From positions 1-64,000 of the forward strand of contig NZ_VICB01000013.1 in NCBI RefSeq assembly GCF_006546835.1: a stretch of 64,000 nt of DNA. The letters are read 5' to 3'. This DNA comes from Actinomyces johnsonii (GTDB taxonomy: Bacteria > Actinomycetota > Actinomycetes > Actinomycetales > Actinomycetaceae). Below are positions 36,474-45,858 of the stretch, piece after piece (the stretch's first letter is position 1; every line of letters begins with the position of its first letter). A program made the translations under genes and the position numbers. The notes below the pieces were generated by a model. That model made no database searches. It saw only the letters and a list, made by a program, of their open reading frames with translations, and was not told the DNA's origin.

Positions 36474-36513
36474 CGAGCCCCGTCCGCAGCGCTCACGGCC
36501 CGATGGTCACGGC

Positions 36514-37764
36514 ATGAGGGTCCTGCTCGCTCCCGGCGGCCTGTGGCCCGAACCCGCCGGAGTGCCCTTGGTCGGATCGGCAGGCGGCCTGCCGGCCGGA
36601 TGCGTCGCCGGCTGCCTGGCGCGCGGCTGGCGCTCGTCCCGGCCGGACGATGTTCTGACTCTTCTGCCCATGGTCGACGGCGGCCCGGGTTCGGCCCAGG
36701 CGATCTGCCCGGAGCGGATCGCCTCCCGCGAGGCCATTCAGGGGCGTGGGCCGCTCGGACAAGTCCGGGAGGTCGACCTGGTGCGGTTGGTTCCCGGTCC
36801 TCAGCGAGCGGGGAGCCGGCGCCCCGGCGAAGGCAGAACCTGGTTCCTTGACGCCGCCCGGCTCCTGGCGCTTCCGGCCGATCCCGACGAGGGAGCCCAG
36901 GAGGCCCTTCAGGGCAGCACATACGGCCTGGGACAGGCCATCGGCGCCGCCCTGAGCCGCACGCACTCCTCCGACACGCTCCTGGTCGGCTTGTCACGCT
37001 CGGCCGTCCACGACGGCGGGGCCGGAGCACTCGATGCTCTCGGCGGCGCCGCTGCGGCCATGGACCTTCTGGCCGGCCGCAGCCTCGGGCTGGTTCTGGC
37101 CGACGACATCGCCCTGGGGGGTATGAACGGCGCCGGGGCGGCACTGGCCGACGTGACCTCCTTGGGCCCCCCGCAGGCCCAGGAGCTGGATCGCCGTGCC
37201 TGCGCCGCGGCCACGGAAGTCGTCAATACCACCGGCACCATCCGGAAAAGCTCCTCCGGCGGGAGGAGAACGCTCCCCGTCGTCTCCGCGCTCGACGGCG
37301 CACAGATGTCGTCGGCCTCCGCCGCCGCGGATTCCGGAGGGATGGGCCGGCTGAGCACCTCCGTCTGGGGGACGGGGGCGGCTGGGGGCGGCGCGATGGC
37401 GCTGCGGGCCCTGGGCGCGTGGGCGAGGCCCGGCGCCCGCGTTATGGCGGAGATCCTCGGCCTTCCCGATGCGGTCCTCGGCCAGGACCTCGTGGTCACG
37501 GCGTCCGGTGAGCTCTACGACGTTCTGGCCGACAGCATCGTCGGCGTCGTCGGGCAGCACGCCGCCTCGCAGGCACTGCCCTGTGCCCTGGTGTGCGGGC
37601 GCTGCGCTACTACTCGCGGCGAGCTGGCCAGTGCCGGTATCTCCACCTCCTACAGCGTGCAAGAGCCCCACTCCGTCGAGTCCTGGGACGCCGGCAGTCC
37701 CGATGCGCTGAAGGCGCGGCTGACGAACCTGGGGGCGCGACTGGCCCGAACCTGGTCGCGCTGA
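36514..37764 (+). CDS. divergent glycerate kinase-family protein
   Basis: 416 aa. Recognisable family segments are LAPGGL at the start, LPMVDGGPGSAQAI (family: P-ADGGEGT), TYGLGQAIGAAL and GLSRSAVHDGGAGALDALGG (family: GGSATNDGGAG). The later TGEGxxDxQxxxGK motif is reduced to VVTASGELYDVLADSIVGVV, so key residues are missing and glycerate kinase activity is doubtful. ATG 36514 is chosen because the fold begins there. Lies 40 nt after the dipeptidase and is probably cotranscribed. Confidence 0.65.
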   Translation: MRVLLAPGGLWPEPAGVPLVGSAGGLPAGCVAGCLARGWRSSRPDDVLTLLPMVDGGPGSAQAICPERIASREAIQGRGPLGQVREVDLVRLVPGPQRAGSRRPGEGRTWFLDAARLLALPADPDEGAQEALQGSTYGLGQAIGAALSRTHSSDTLLVGLSRSAVHDGGAGALDALGGAAAAMDLLAGRSLGLVLADDIALGGMNGAGAALADVTSLGPPQAQELDRRACAAATEVVNTTGTIRKSSSGGRRTLPVVSALDGAQMSSASAAADSGGMGRLSTSVWGTGAAGGGAMALRALGAWARPGARVMAEILGLPDAVLGQDLVVTASGELYDVLADSIVGVVGQHAASQALPCALVCGRCATTRGELASAGISTSYSVQEPHSVESWDAGSPDALKARLTNLGARLARTWSR

Positions 37765-37830
37765 ATCGGGGAACTCCGCCGCCTTTCTGCCGGGGAGCCC
37801 CACTGCGGGAGGAGAAGAGGAGAAGAAGGA

Positions 37831-38844
37831 TCAGTCGATCGGGGCCGCCGCGGTCGAGTCCCGCACGATGAGGTCGGGGGCGAACAGCATCTCGGTGTCG
37901 CTCGGCCGTTCCCCCCCGAGCTGGGCGAGCAGCGTCGACACTGCTGCCCGGCAGATGGCGTCCACGGGCTGACGCACCGTGGTCAGCGGCGGGTCGGTCA
38001 TGGGGATGAGCGGCGAGTCGTCGTAGCCGATGACAGAGACATCGTGAGGCACGGACCTGCCGGTCTGACGCGCCCCCTGGACCACGCCGAGAGCCATAAC
38101 GTCTGAGGAGCACACGATGCCCGTGCAGCCCTGCTCCAGCAGGTGCAGTGCAGCGCTAACGCCCCCTTCGTAGGTGTAGAGCGTCTCCACCATTCGCAAC
38201 AGCTCGCCGGGCAGCCCCTCGGTCATGGCGTCCTCATAGCCGGAACGCTTGCGCTGAGCCGGCACCATACGCATCGGTCCCATGGCGAGTCCAATACGTT
38301 GATGACCCAGGGCAATGAGGTGGTCCACCGCCATCCGGGTCGCCCGGCGGTCATCAGTGGCGAAGCCCGGGGCCTTGATGGTTGGCGCGTTGCCGTTGAT
38401 CGTGACCAGGGGCACGCCGCGCTCGCGCAAACGCTGATAACGGGTGACGTCGCCGGTGGTGTCCGCGTGACGTCCGGAGACGAAGATGATTCCCGCGACG
38501 CCGCGGTCCACCAGCATCTCGACGTACTCGTCCTCGCTGATGCCCCCGGGGGTTTGGGTACACAGCAGGGGGGTGTGCCCAGAGGGGGCCAGGAGCTGCT
38601 CGATCTGTTGGGCGAACAGGGGAAAAATCGGGTTGCTCAGTTCCGGCACGATCAGTCCCATGAGGCCCCGGGAGGTTTGGTGCACGGACTCGGGTCGTTC
38701 ATAGCCCAGGATGTCGAGTGCTGCGAGCACCTGCCGCCGAGTCGAATCGGCCACGTTGGACTTTCCGTTGAGCACGCGCGAGACGGTGGCGGTGGAGACA
38801 CCCGCCTGGTCGGCGATGTCAGTGAGGGTGAGTCTCTGTGGCAT
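37831..38844 (-). CDS. LacI-family transcriptional regulator
   Basis: 337 aa. N-terminal HTH and hinge (LTLTDIADQAGVSTATVSRV, LNGKSNV) followed by a sugar-binding periplasmic-protein-like domain (GLIVPELSNPIFPLFAQQIE, GIIFVSGRHAD, GYDDSPLIPMTDPPLTTVRQ). Adjacent to, and on the same strand as, the maltose-type importer, so it probably represses it in the absence of maltodextrin. ATG 38844 lies 6 nt after TAGGAT: leaderless. The maltose ABC operon ends upstream of it at a strong terminator. Confidence 0.9.
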   Translation of the reverse strand: MPQRLTLTDIADQAGVSTATVSRVLNGKSNVADSTRRQVLAALDILGYERPESVHQTSRGLMGLIVPELSNPIFPLFAQQIEQLLAPSGHTPLLCTQTPGGISEDEYVEMLVDRGVAGIIFVSGRHADTTGDVTRYQRLRERGVPLVTINGNAPTIKAPGFATDDRRATRMAVDHLIALGHQRIGLAMGPMRMVPAQRKRSGYEDAMTEGLPGELLRMVETLYTYEGGVSAALHLLEQGCTGIVCSSDVMALGVVQGARQTGRSVPHDVSVIGYDDSPLIPMTDPPLTTVRQPVDAICRAAVSTLLAQLGGERPSDTEMLFAPDLIVRDSTAAAPID

Positions 38845-38961
38845 AAGTGAATCCTACGAGAATCAATGAAGGTCGAGGAGCCGCTTCGCGCGAACTGACG
38901 GTGGCTCGTCGTCCGGCTCCCCACCCGCAATCATCGCAGATCAGGGCACATTTGCGTGAAT

Positions 38962-38994
38962 CCGGGGCGTGCGATCGGGTATCGCACGCCCCGG
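38962..38994 (-). terminator. terminator of the maltose-type importer operon
   Basis: CCGGGGCGTGCGAT pairs perfectly with ATCGCACGCCCCGG over 5 nt, between the malG-like stop and the LacI gene. Confidence 0.75.
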
Positions 38995-39042
38995 AGCCGC
39001 AGCCGCTGGATCGGGCCGGGCGGAGGTTCCCACAAGCCGCGA

Positions 39043-39960
39043 TCAGCCCTTGACCGCCCCTGAGATCGAGCCGCCGACGATATAGCGCTGCAGGTACTGG
39101 AACAGGGCGATCACCGGGGCCATGGTGAGAACTGCGCCGGCGGCGAAGATGCCCAGGTTGTTGGAGCGGTCACCGGTGAGCATGCCATAGAGCCCCACAG
39201 CCAGAGTCTTCTGGGAGTTATCGGTCAGGATGATAGACCCCAGAAGGAACTCGCTGATGACAGCCACGAAGGCCAGCAGGAAGGTCGTGGCGATGATCGG
39301 CTTGAGCGTCGGCAGCAGGATGATCCTGAAGACCTGCCAGTGCGTGCAACCGTCGATGATGGCCGCCTCATCGAGTTCTCGGGGGATCGTGTCGAAGGTT
39401 CCCTTGATGAGCCACACCTGCCCCAGGGCCCCGCCCATGAGAGCCAGGCTGTAACCGGCCAGGGTGTTGAGGCCGAAGGCGGGCACCACCTGGCCGATCT
39501 GCGAGATCATGGTGTAGATGGCGATCATGGACAGGATCGCGGGGAACATCATGATCAGGAGCAGGGCCAGCAGACCGCCGCGGCGCCCCGTGAAGCGGAA
39601 GCGGGAGAAGGCGTAGGCGCCCAGCAGCGATAGGAAGACCTGGGCGGTGGCCACCACTGCGCAGATAACGATCGTGTTGAGGTACCAGCGCAGGAAGGGG
39701 CCGCGTGCCCCCGATAGCAGGTTCTGGTAGTTGACCAGACTCACCTTGGTGGGGATGAGGCCGGTGGAGGCTACTGTCCCCAGCGGGTTGAGGGAAGCGG
39801 AAATGACGTAGAGGACGGGGAAGGCGGCGAAGACCAGCGCGACGACGCCGACGACGTGCCTCCAGCCGATCTCGCGGAACCAGCGCGAGAAGGACATGTG
39901 GTTCTCAGCGGCAGGAGCCGCCTCGGAGCTGTTGGACGCGGATTTGGATGCGGTGCTCAT
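39043..39960 (-). CDS. malG: maltose-type ABC permease MalG
   Basis: 305 aa, six TM helices. The EAA loop facing the ATPase is PRELDEAAIIDGCTHWQVFRIILLP. A ~22-residue Ser/Ala-rich N-terminus precedes the first helix. ATG 39960 has AGAGGATC upstream. Pairs with the MalF-type permease at 39994-41571. No ATPase gene is in this cluster, so a shared MsiK-like ATPase encoded elsewhere is likely. Confidence 0.9.
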   Translation of the reverse strand: MSTASKSASNSSEAAPAAENHMSFSRWFREIGWRHVVGVVALVFAAFPVLYVISASLNPLGTVASTGLIPTKVSLVNYQNLLSGARGPFLRWYLNTIVICAVVATAQVFLSLLGAYAFSRFRFTGRRGGLLALLLIMMFPAILSMIAIYTMISQIGQVVPAFGLNTLAGYSLALMGGALGQVWLIKGTFDTIPRELDEAAIIDGCTHWQVFRIILLPTLKPIIATTFLLAFVAVISEFLLGSIILTDNSQKTLAVGLYGMLTGDRSNNLGIFAAGAVLTMAPVIALFQYLQRYIVGGSISGAVKG

Positions 39961-39993
39961 GGTGATCCTCTGTTCTCTCCACAATCGGCTGGG

Positions 39994-41571
39994 TCAGTTG
40001 ACGTCTTCGAGCTTCTTGGTTGCTCGGAATTGCAGGGCGGCCAGGACGCCGGTGACGGCGAATAGGATGACCGAGACGGCCGAGGCGAATCCGAAGTCCG
40101 AGCCGGAACGGCCGAAGGCGATCCGGTAGATCATGGAGATGAGAATGTCGGTGCCGCCGCGCGTGTACTCTCCGGCCGGGAAGGGACCGCCCTCGGTCAG
40201 CAGCTGAATGGCGTTGAAGTTGTTGAAGTTGAAGGCGAAGGTGCTCACCAGCAGAGGAGCGACGGCGACGAGCAGCAGCGGGGTGATGATGCGCCACGTC
40301 GCCTGCAGCCCGCTTGCCCCGTCCATCTTTGCGGCCTCCTTGACATCCCCCGAGATGGATTGCAGGGCCCCGGTGCACACGATGAACATGTAGGGGAAGC
40401 CCATCCAGGTGTTCGTCAGTAGGACGGCGATCTTTGCCATGGTCGGGTCGGACAGCCACGGGATATGGAGGTGGAGCAACTGATTGATAAGGCCGAAGTC
40501 CTGGTTGTAGAAGTTCGACCACACGAGCAGCGAGATGAAGCCGGGCACGGCGTAGGGCAGCAGGAGGAAGGAGCGGTAGAGCTTCTTACCCTTGATCCGG
40601 TCGTCATTGAGCGTCAGGGCCAGGAAGAAACCGAGGCCGAATGTGAGCAGTACCGAGCCGAAGGCGAACACTATGGTCCAGGTGAATGCCTTGAGGAACT
40701 GGGATGCCAGATTTCCCTGGGTGAAGAGCCGGGAGTAGTTGGCCAGGCCGACATTCTGCATCCAGGATTGAGCCAGTTTATCGCCCTTGGCGTTGACGAA
40801 GTGCTCGGACAGACCTACCTTCTTGACGGAGTAGACATCCCCGGTGCCGGTGTTGGTGATGGTATCGGAGGACTTGTCATACACCATTCGCTTCGTTCCC
40901 TCGAAGGCGGTGCGCACGCCCTGGACCTTGACCGTCGTCTTGTCCGAGAAGGGTACCGACATGGAGGTGATGTCCTCGTAGGCGGTGTTGATCTGCTTGG
41001 GAGTCAGGATCGTGTATCCGTCCGCCTTGGTGACTACGCCGTTGTCGATGGTGACGGTGGAGGAATCGATCTTCTCCATCTTCTTCCCATCGCTTCCGCG
41101 CATGACCTCCTTGGTCTGCGGGTTGACCAGGAACAACGAGAAGGGCCCTTGGGTGACGTCACCGTCGGTGGCGACTGACAGGCCGTAGGTGGGGGAGTCC
41201 TCCGTGCGAACCATGGAGTTGTTGGTGATGGCGGTGATCGCCTCCTCCTTGGTTCCCCGGTATCCGTCCCCGAAATTGGTGAAGGAGGTCTGGACGGTCA
41301 GAACGATCGGGACGATGAGGAAGACGGTCAGGAAGAACGTGCCCGGGAAGAGGTATTTGGCCGGTACGAACCTTTTGGTCGAGTACAGAAGGAACATGGC
41401 TGCCGTGGCGAGGGCGACGATTCCCAGCCACATCCACATTCGGTAGGCGATGAGGAGCGGGACGAGGTAGATCGCGGCGACCAGTGTAAGGGAGAGGACC
41501 GCGATGCGTCCGATGACGCCTCTGATGGTCGTGGTCTTGTCCCGTGGGATCGTTGTGGACGCGGACGTCAT
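39994..41571 (-). CDS. malF: maltose-type ABC permease MalF
   Basis: 525 aa, eight TM helices with a large extracytoplasmic insert (residues ~100-260) like the MalF P2 loop that contacts the binding protein. EAA loop: SGDVKEAAKMDGASGLQATWRI. The GGPFPAGEYTRGGTDIL region is a MalF hallmark. GAAAGGACC precedes ATG 41571. Second gene after the binding protein in the importer operon. Confidence 0.92.
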   Translation of the reverse strand: MTSASTTIPRDKTTTIRGVIGRIAVLSLTLVAAIYLVPLLIAYRMWMWLGIVALATAAMFLLYSTKRFVPAKYLFPGTFFLTVFLIVPIVLTVQTSFTNFGDGYRGTKEEAITAITNNSMVRTEDSPTYGLSVATDGDVTQGPFSLFLVNPQTKEVMRGSDGKKMEKIDSSTVTIDNGVVTKADGYTILTPKQINTAYEDITSMSVPFSDKTTVKVQGVRTAFEGTKRMVYDKSSDTITNTGTGDVYSVKKVGLSEHFVNAKGDKLAQSWMQNVGLANYSRLFTQGNLASQFLKAFTWTIVFAFGSVLLTFGLGFFLALTLNDDRIKGKKLYRSFLLLPYAVPGFISLLVWSNFYNQDFGLINQLLHLHIPWLSDPTMAKIAVLLTNTWMGFPYMFIVCTGALQSISGDVKEAAKMDGASGLQATWRIITPLLLVAVAPLLVSTFAFNFNNFNAIQLLTEGGPFPAGEYTRGGTDILISMIYRIAFGRSGSDFGFASAVSVILFAVTGVLAALQFRATKKLEDVN

Positions 41572-41671
41572 TATCTGCAGGTCCTTTCCAGAAGTGGGAA
41601 AGCAATTAAGAAGAACTGTGGGATCGAATTAGGTGCGTGCAGTTGAGCGCATGGGGCCGGGACCGGGCGGA

Positions 41672-42955
41672 TCAACCGTCGATCGACGCCCGGATGGTCT
41701 CGCCGACCCCCGCCATGGTGCTGGCGGGGTCAGCGCCTGCGACGATGTTGGCCTGGGCCCGCCCGAACGGCTCCCACACGGAGGACATGGCCGGGATCGC
41801 GGGCATGGGGTCCGCCTGGGCGGACATGTCGGCGAAGGTGACCATGTCCGGCTGCTCCGCCCTGAGCTTCTCGGCCAGGTCCTTCTGAGCCGGTGGGAGC
41901 TCATTGGAGGGGAACATCGAAGCCGCAAAGGTCATGTCCTTGGCGGCATCGGCCACGAAGGTCTCGGCGAAGGCCTTGTTCTTTCCGTTGGAGGCGACGT
42001 AGAAGCAGTTGACGCCGGCGAAGGGGCGGGCCTGGCTGCCCTCGATGTCCCCGAAACCCGGGATCCTGGTGAGCTGGTAGTCGATGCCGGCCTTCTTGAT
42101 GTCCGCCAGGGCCCACGGCCCGGAGATGAGGTAGGGCGCCTTGGCGTCGGTGAACAGGGAGATGTGGTTGGCGGCAGTGACCGACTTCCTTAGAACCCCC
42201 TGCTTGCCGAGCTGTCCGATCTTCTCAGCGGCCCTTATCGAGCCCTCCTTGCCGATACCCAGGTCCTTGGAGTTGTAGGAGCCGTCAGGATTCTTGCCGA
42301 AGAGGTAGCCTCCGGCGGCGGTGTAGATGGGCTCCATGTTGTAGGCATCGCCCTTCTCATCGACTGCCTGAGAGAGAATGAGCTCGGTACCGGCGGCCGT
42401 GCCGGCCTCGACCATCTCCTCGATGGTGGCCGGCTCGGTGACCTGGGTCAGGGCCTTGTTGACGAACAGCCCCAGGCACTCGACGGCGTAAGGAGTGGCG
42501 TAGATCTGGCCGTCGTAGGTGACCGCCTTGAGGGCGATGTCGGAGTAGTTGGCCTCGGCCTCGGGGCTCAGGACGACTGGCCGGATCGCGCTGTTCTGCA
42601 CCAGGTTGCCGATCCAGTCGTGGGCGCCCATCACGATGTCGGGGCCGTTGCCCGCCTGGTTGGCCGTGATGAAGGCGGGCTGCAGATCATTGGCGACGAT
42701 CTGGACGGCCACTGTGATGCCCTGCTCCTGTCCCCAGCTCTTGGCGATCTCCTTGAGCGAGTCGGCCTTCTTCTGGTCGGCCCAGATGACCAGGTCGGCA
42801 TTGGTATCACCTCCGGAAGAGCCGGAGGCCTGCTGATTGGCTCCTCCGGAGGCGGCAGCGCCGGCGGCCTTCTGGGAGCTGGAACAAGCTGCAACGGTTG
42901 AAACAGTGGCGGCGACGGTGGCCATCGTCAGGAAGGACCGGCGGGTGGGTGCCAC
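41672..42955 (-). CDS. malE: maltodextrin-type solute-binding lipoprotein with Tat-like signal
   Basis: 427 aa. Signal peptide APTRRSFLTMATVAATVSTV ends in the lipobox VAAC; the RRSFL motif before the hydrophobic core suggests twin-arginine export of a lipoprotein. After a Ser/Gly linker, the MalE-like binding domain follows (LVIWADQKKADSLKEIAKSW, YATPYAVECLGLFVNKAL, LISGPWALADIKKAGIDY). GTG 42955 is chosen because GAAGGAGAAT lies upstream and it puts RR at the right distance. Family 1 solute-binding protein; the ligand is inferred from permease type. Confidence 0.9.
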   Translation of the reverse strand: MAPTRRSFLTMATVAATVSTVAACSSSQKAAGAAASGGANQQASGSSGGDTNADLVIWADQKKADSLKEIAKSWGQEQGITVAVQIVANDLQPAFITANQAGNGPDIVMGAHDWIGNLVQNSAIRPVVLSPEAEANYSDIALKAVTYDGQIYATPYAVECLGLFVNKALTQVTEPATIEEMVEAGTAAGTELILSQAVDEKGDAYNMEPIYTAAGGYLFGKNPDGSYNSKDLGIGKEGSIRAAEKIGQLGKQGVLRKSVTAANHISLFTDAKAPYLISGPWALADIKKAGIDYQLTRIPGFGDIEGSQARPFAGVNCFYVASNGKNKAFAETFVADAAKDMTFAASMFPSNELPPAQKDLAEKLRAEQPDMVTFADMSAQADPMPAIPAMSSVWEPFGRAQANIVAGADPASTMAGVGETIRASIDG

Positions 42956-43012
42956 AGGGATTCTCCTTCGAATCGGATCCGGAGCGAGGAGTTCCTCGCC
43001 TGGCACCACAAT

Positions 43013-43037
43013 TTAACTGGTTAATGCAATGATTGCA
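43013..43037 (-). promoter_or_regulatory. two abutting operator-like dyads before malE
   Basis: TTAACTGGTTAA (43013-43024) and TGCAATGATTGCA (43025-43037) are two adjoining palindromes in the gap between the GH13-like gene and malE. Either fits the size of a LacI-family operator; the first is closest to actinobacterial sugar-regulator sites. They give malE-F-G a control point separate from the upstream gene. Confidence 0.5.
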
Positions 43038-43067
43038 ATAGATGAATAGAATTTGCAACTGAGTGTT

Positions 43068-44294
43068 CTAGGCCACAGTCGCGGCTTCCAGCCAGGTCGT
43101 CGTCGTCGGAGGAACGAATAGTCGTCCCTGGTCCTGCCGCAAGGACTGGGACGACAGCAGCACCTTGGCCTCGGCCGGCAGGACAACCGGGGAGTCCGAG
43201 GTGTTGACGACCACCAGTACGCCGCGTATCAGGAAAGCCAGGGCCCGCGGCGGGCACCACTCCAGTCCGGTGACGAAGGCCAGGGGTGCGCAGGCAAGGT
43301 TGTACTTGTCGCGCACGTGGGCCGCATGCCGCACGGTCGCGGCGGGGGACCCGAACTGCGAGGACTGCGCCTGAGCATGCTCTGCCACCATCTCGGCCAG
43401 ATCCAGGGGAGCGGTCGGCTTGTCGGCGTCGGACAGGGCGATCTCGTCGCCCTGGCGCAGGTAGAGCGATCCGGGCAGGGCCAGCATCATGGCCTGCAGC
43501 GCCAGTGCCCGGAGCATCCGTTCGTCATGGGCGACGGAGTACCAGCGCTGACCGTCCCCGGGGTCCAAATGCTCGGACAGGATGTGAGGGGGCAGGAAGC
43601 GCCAGGTGGGCGGAGCGCCGAAGCGGTCGTGCTCATCGAGGGATCGGGTCAGGTGGGAGGTGATCGACTCGGCGTCCCAGCGTGTGAGGGTCAGGCAGTC
43701 GTCACGTAGATGGTGGATCCAGTCGTCCTGGAGGTGGTGGCGCAGTGAGTCCGGGTAGTCGGCGGTCACGTCGGCGCCGACGATGCCGTCCTCCACGTAC
43801 TCGGCCAGCTGGCCGTGCAGCATGGCGAAGTAGGCGCTCAGACGGTCCAGCCGCGTCTCGCGGGTGACCTGGGGTGGGACGATCGTGCCCAGGTCGATTC
43901 CGGCCGCCCCCGCCTGCAGGTAGGCCTCCGAGCGGCGCAGCAGGTCATCGCCATCGCCCTCCAGCCCTGTGACGAAGCCGGTGGTCTGTTTGGCGTAGGG
44001 GCCGGTGATCGGCCCGAGTGCGCCGGAGATACGCACGATGGTGCGCAGTCCCTGGGTGCGTGCGTTGTCGATGAACCCGCGGATCGAGTCCATCTCGGAG
44101 CTGACGTCGAGCAGGCTCGGACGAATGAGCACCGCGTCCATTCCCAGATTGAGTGCGTGGTCAATAATGGGGCCTGTTCGTCTCAGATCGGCGGCTCCCA
44201 GGGCCGGTGAGGGGATCTCGTAGACCAGGGCGTGGCGCCACCATTCCTCCGGACCGTCGTAGGGTCGGTGAACGAGAGTGGTGGTCGTGGTCAC
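43068..44294 (-). CDS. GH13-like protein without catalytic motifs
   Basis: 408 aa. It opens EEWWRHALVYEIPSPALGAA like GH13 α-glucosidases (W-VYQIYPRSF position), and has a barrel-like middle and a C-terminal β-domain (LAFLIRGVLVVVNTSDSPVVLP). The usual GH13 regions are missing: no DxVxNH in region I, AAGIDLGTI instead of GxRxD in region II, and no NHD region IV. GTG 44294 with AAGGGAGAT upstream. First gene of the maltose-type importer operon by order. It may be a binding or regulatory pseudoenzyme for α-glucans. Confidence 0.65.
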   Translation of the reverse strand: MTTTTTLVHRPYDGPEEWWRHALVYEIPSPALGAADLRRTGPIIDHALNLGMDAVLIRPSLLDVSSEMDSIRGFIDNARTQGLRTIVRISGALGPITGPYAKQTTGFVTGLEGDGDDLLRRSEAYLQAGAAGIDLGTIVPPQVTRETRLDRLSAYFAMLHGQLAEYVEDGIVGADVTADYPDSLRHHLQDDWIHHLRDDCLTLTRWDAESITSHLTRSLDEHDRFGAPPTWRFLPPHILSEHLDPGDGQRWYSVAHDERMLRALALQAMMLALPGSLYLRQGDEIALSDADKPTAPLDLAEMVAEHAQAQSSQFGSPAATVRHAAHVRDKYNLACAPLAFVTGLEWCPPRALAFLIRGVLVVVNTSDSPVVLPAEAKVLLSSQSLRQDQGRLFVPPTTTTWLEAATVA

Positions 44295-44482
44295 AGCGAG
44301 TATCTCCCTTCCGCTGGGCTCGCGCCCAGGAGTGACACTCCTAAGAGTGCTTCGTCGGTGTCTCGAGGGTGCGCGGCGACCACGCGCTGTGGAGATCGGT
44401 TGCCGTTGCTCCCTTGAGACGGTGTCGGAGGTGTCGGAATGGTGACGACTATCGTAACCCGCTTCTGCGCTACCTTGTGACC

Positions 44483-45802
44483 ATGTCAGTGCAGAAATCT
44501 GAGTCCGAGTCTGTGCGTATCGACGGAAACGGTAGTTTTGGCCCAGCCGGATACCGATCCGAGGACGCTGAGCGCTTTGTTCACGAGCAGGCGAAGAATC
44601 CTCAACGCACACCTTTCGAGCGCGATCGGGCTCGAGTTCTGCACTCCTCCGCGCTGCGGCGCCTCGGCGCCAAGACCCAGGTCCTGGGGCCGTCCGCTGA
44701 CGATTTCGTACGAACCCGGCTCACCCACTCCCTCGAGGTGGCACAGGTGGGGCGTGCCCTCGGCCAGGCGCTGGGATGTGATCCCGACGTTGTCGACGCA
44801 GCCTGTCTCTCCCACGATCTGGGGCATCCGCCTTACGGGCACAACGGCGAAAAAGCGCTCGACGTCGTCGCCCGCCAAATAGGGGGGTTCGAGGGCAACG
44901 CCCAGACCTTCCGGATCCTCACCCGTCTGGAGCCCAAGACCCTCGATGACGCCGGACGGCCGGTGGGCGTCAACCTCACCCGCGCCAGCCTCGACGCCGT
45001 CGCGAAGTACCCCTGGTTCAAGGGTGGGGGACCGGGCGGTCCGAGCGGACGCAGCGCGCGCAAGTACTCCGCCTACGACGACGACGCTGACATCTTCGCC
45101 TGGATGCGCCAGGGGGCTCCGGAGGGCAGGCGCTGCATCGAGGCCCAGATTATGGACCTGTCTGATGATGTCGGCTACTCCGTCCACGATGTCGAGGACG
45201 CGATCGCCCTGGGACGCATGGACCCGGCCTGCCTGACCGACCCGAACGAGGTCGATGAGCTGCTCGAGGCCACGCGGGCCTGGTACGGCACCGACCTGAG
45301 CGCCGCCGCCCTCGGAGCGGCTTTCGAGAGGCTGTCCGGCCAGCCCTACTGGATCCGTTCTTACAACGGCTCAGTGGCCGGCGCCGCACACCTGAAGAAC
45401 CTCACCAGCGAGATCATCGGCCGCTTCGTCTCAGCGGTCGCCACCGCGACCCGCGGGGCCTACGGCGATGGACCCCTGACCCGGTACGGGGCCGAACTCG
45501 TCATCCCCGAGGAGACGGCCGCCGAGATCCTCCTCCTCAAGGGAATCGCCGTTCGCTACGTCATGGAGCCCCGAGAGCACGAACCGGTCTACCTGCGCCA
45601 GCGCACTCTCATCTTCGATCTGGCCGACGTCCTCATGACCGGCGACGGCGGGGCGATCGACCCCGTCCTGGCCGACGCCTGGCACCGGGCCGAGAACGAC
45701 GACGAGCGCCTGCGAGTGGTCGTCGACCAGATCGCCTCCCTGACGGACACGTCTGCGCGCGCCTGGCACGCCCGGCTGTGCGGCATGTTCTCCGAGGTGT
45801 AG
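44483..45802 (+). CDS. dgt: deoxyguanosinetriphosphate triphosphohydrolase (HD domain)
   Basis: 439 aa. HD-superfamily metal motif: RLTHSLEVAQVGRALG, then LSHDLGHPPYGHNGEKAL, with a later DLSDDVGYSVHDVEDAI Asp. Releases tripolyphosphate from dNTPs to control pools. Located just before dnaG, as in mycobacteria. ATG 44483 lies 6 nt after TACCTT: leaderless; the longer upstream frame has no protein character. Confidence 0.93.
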   Translation: MSVQKSESESVRIDGNGSFGPAGYRSEDAERFVHEQAKNPQRTPFERDRARVLHSSALRRLGAKTQVLGPSADDFVRTRLTHSLEVAQVGRALGQALGCDPDVVDAACLSHDLGHPPYGHNGEKALDVVARQIGGFEGNAQTFRILTRLEPKTLDDAGRPVGVNLTRASLDAVAKYPWFKGGGPGGPSGRSARKYSAYDDDADIFAWMRQGAPEGRRCIEAQIMDLSDDVGYSVHDVEDAIALGRMDPACLTDPNEVDELLEATRAWYGTDLSAAALGAAFERLSGQPYWIRSYNGSVAGAAHLKNLTSEIIGRFVSAVATATRGAYGDGPLTRYGAELVIPEETAAEILLLKGIAVRYVMEPREHEPVYLRQRTLIFDLADVLMTGDGGAIDPVLADAWHRAENDDERLRVVVDQIASLTDTSARAWHARLCGMFSEV

Positions 45803-45858
45803 CGGTGCAGCGCTAAGCGCCTGCGCAGGATGTCGGCGGTCTCGCCTACGATGGACCT

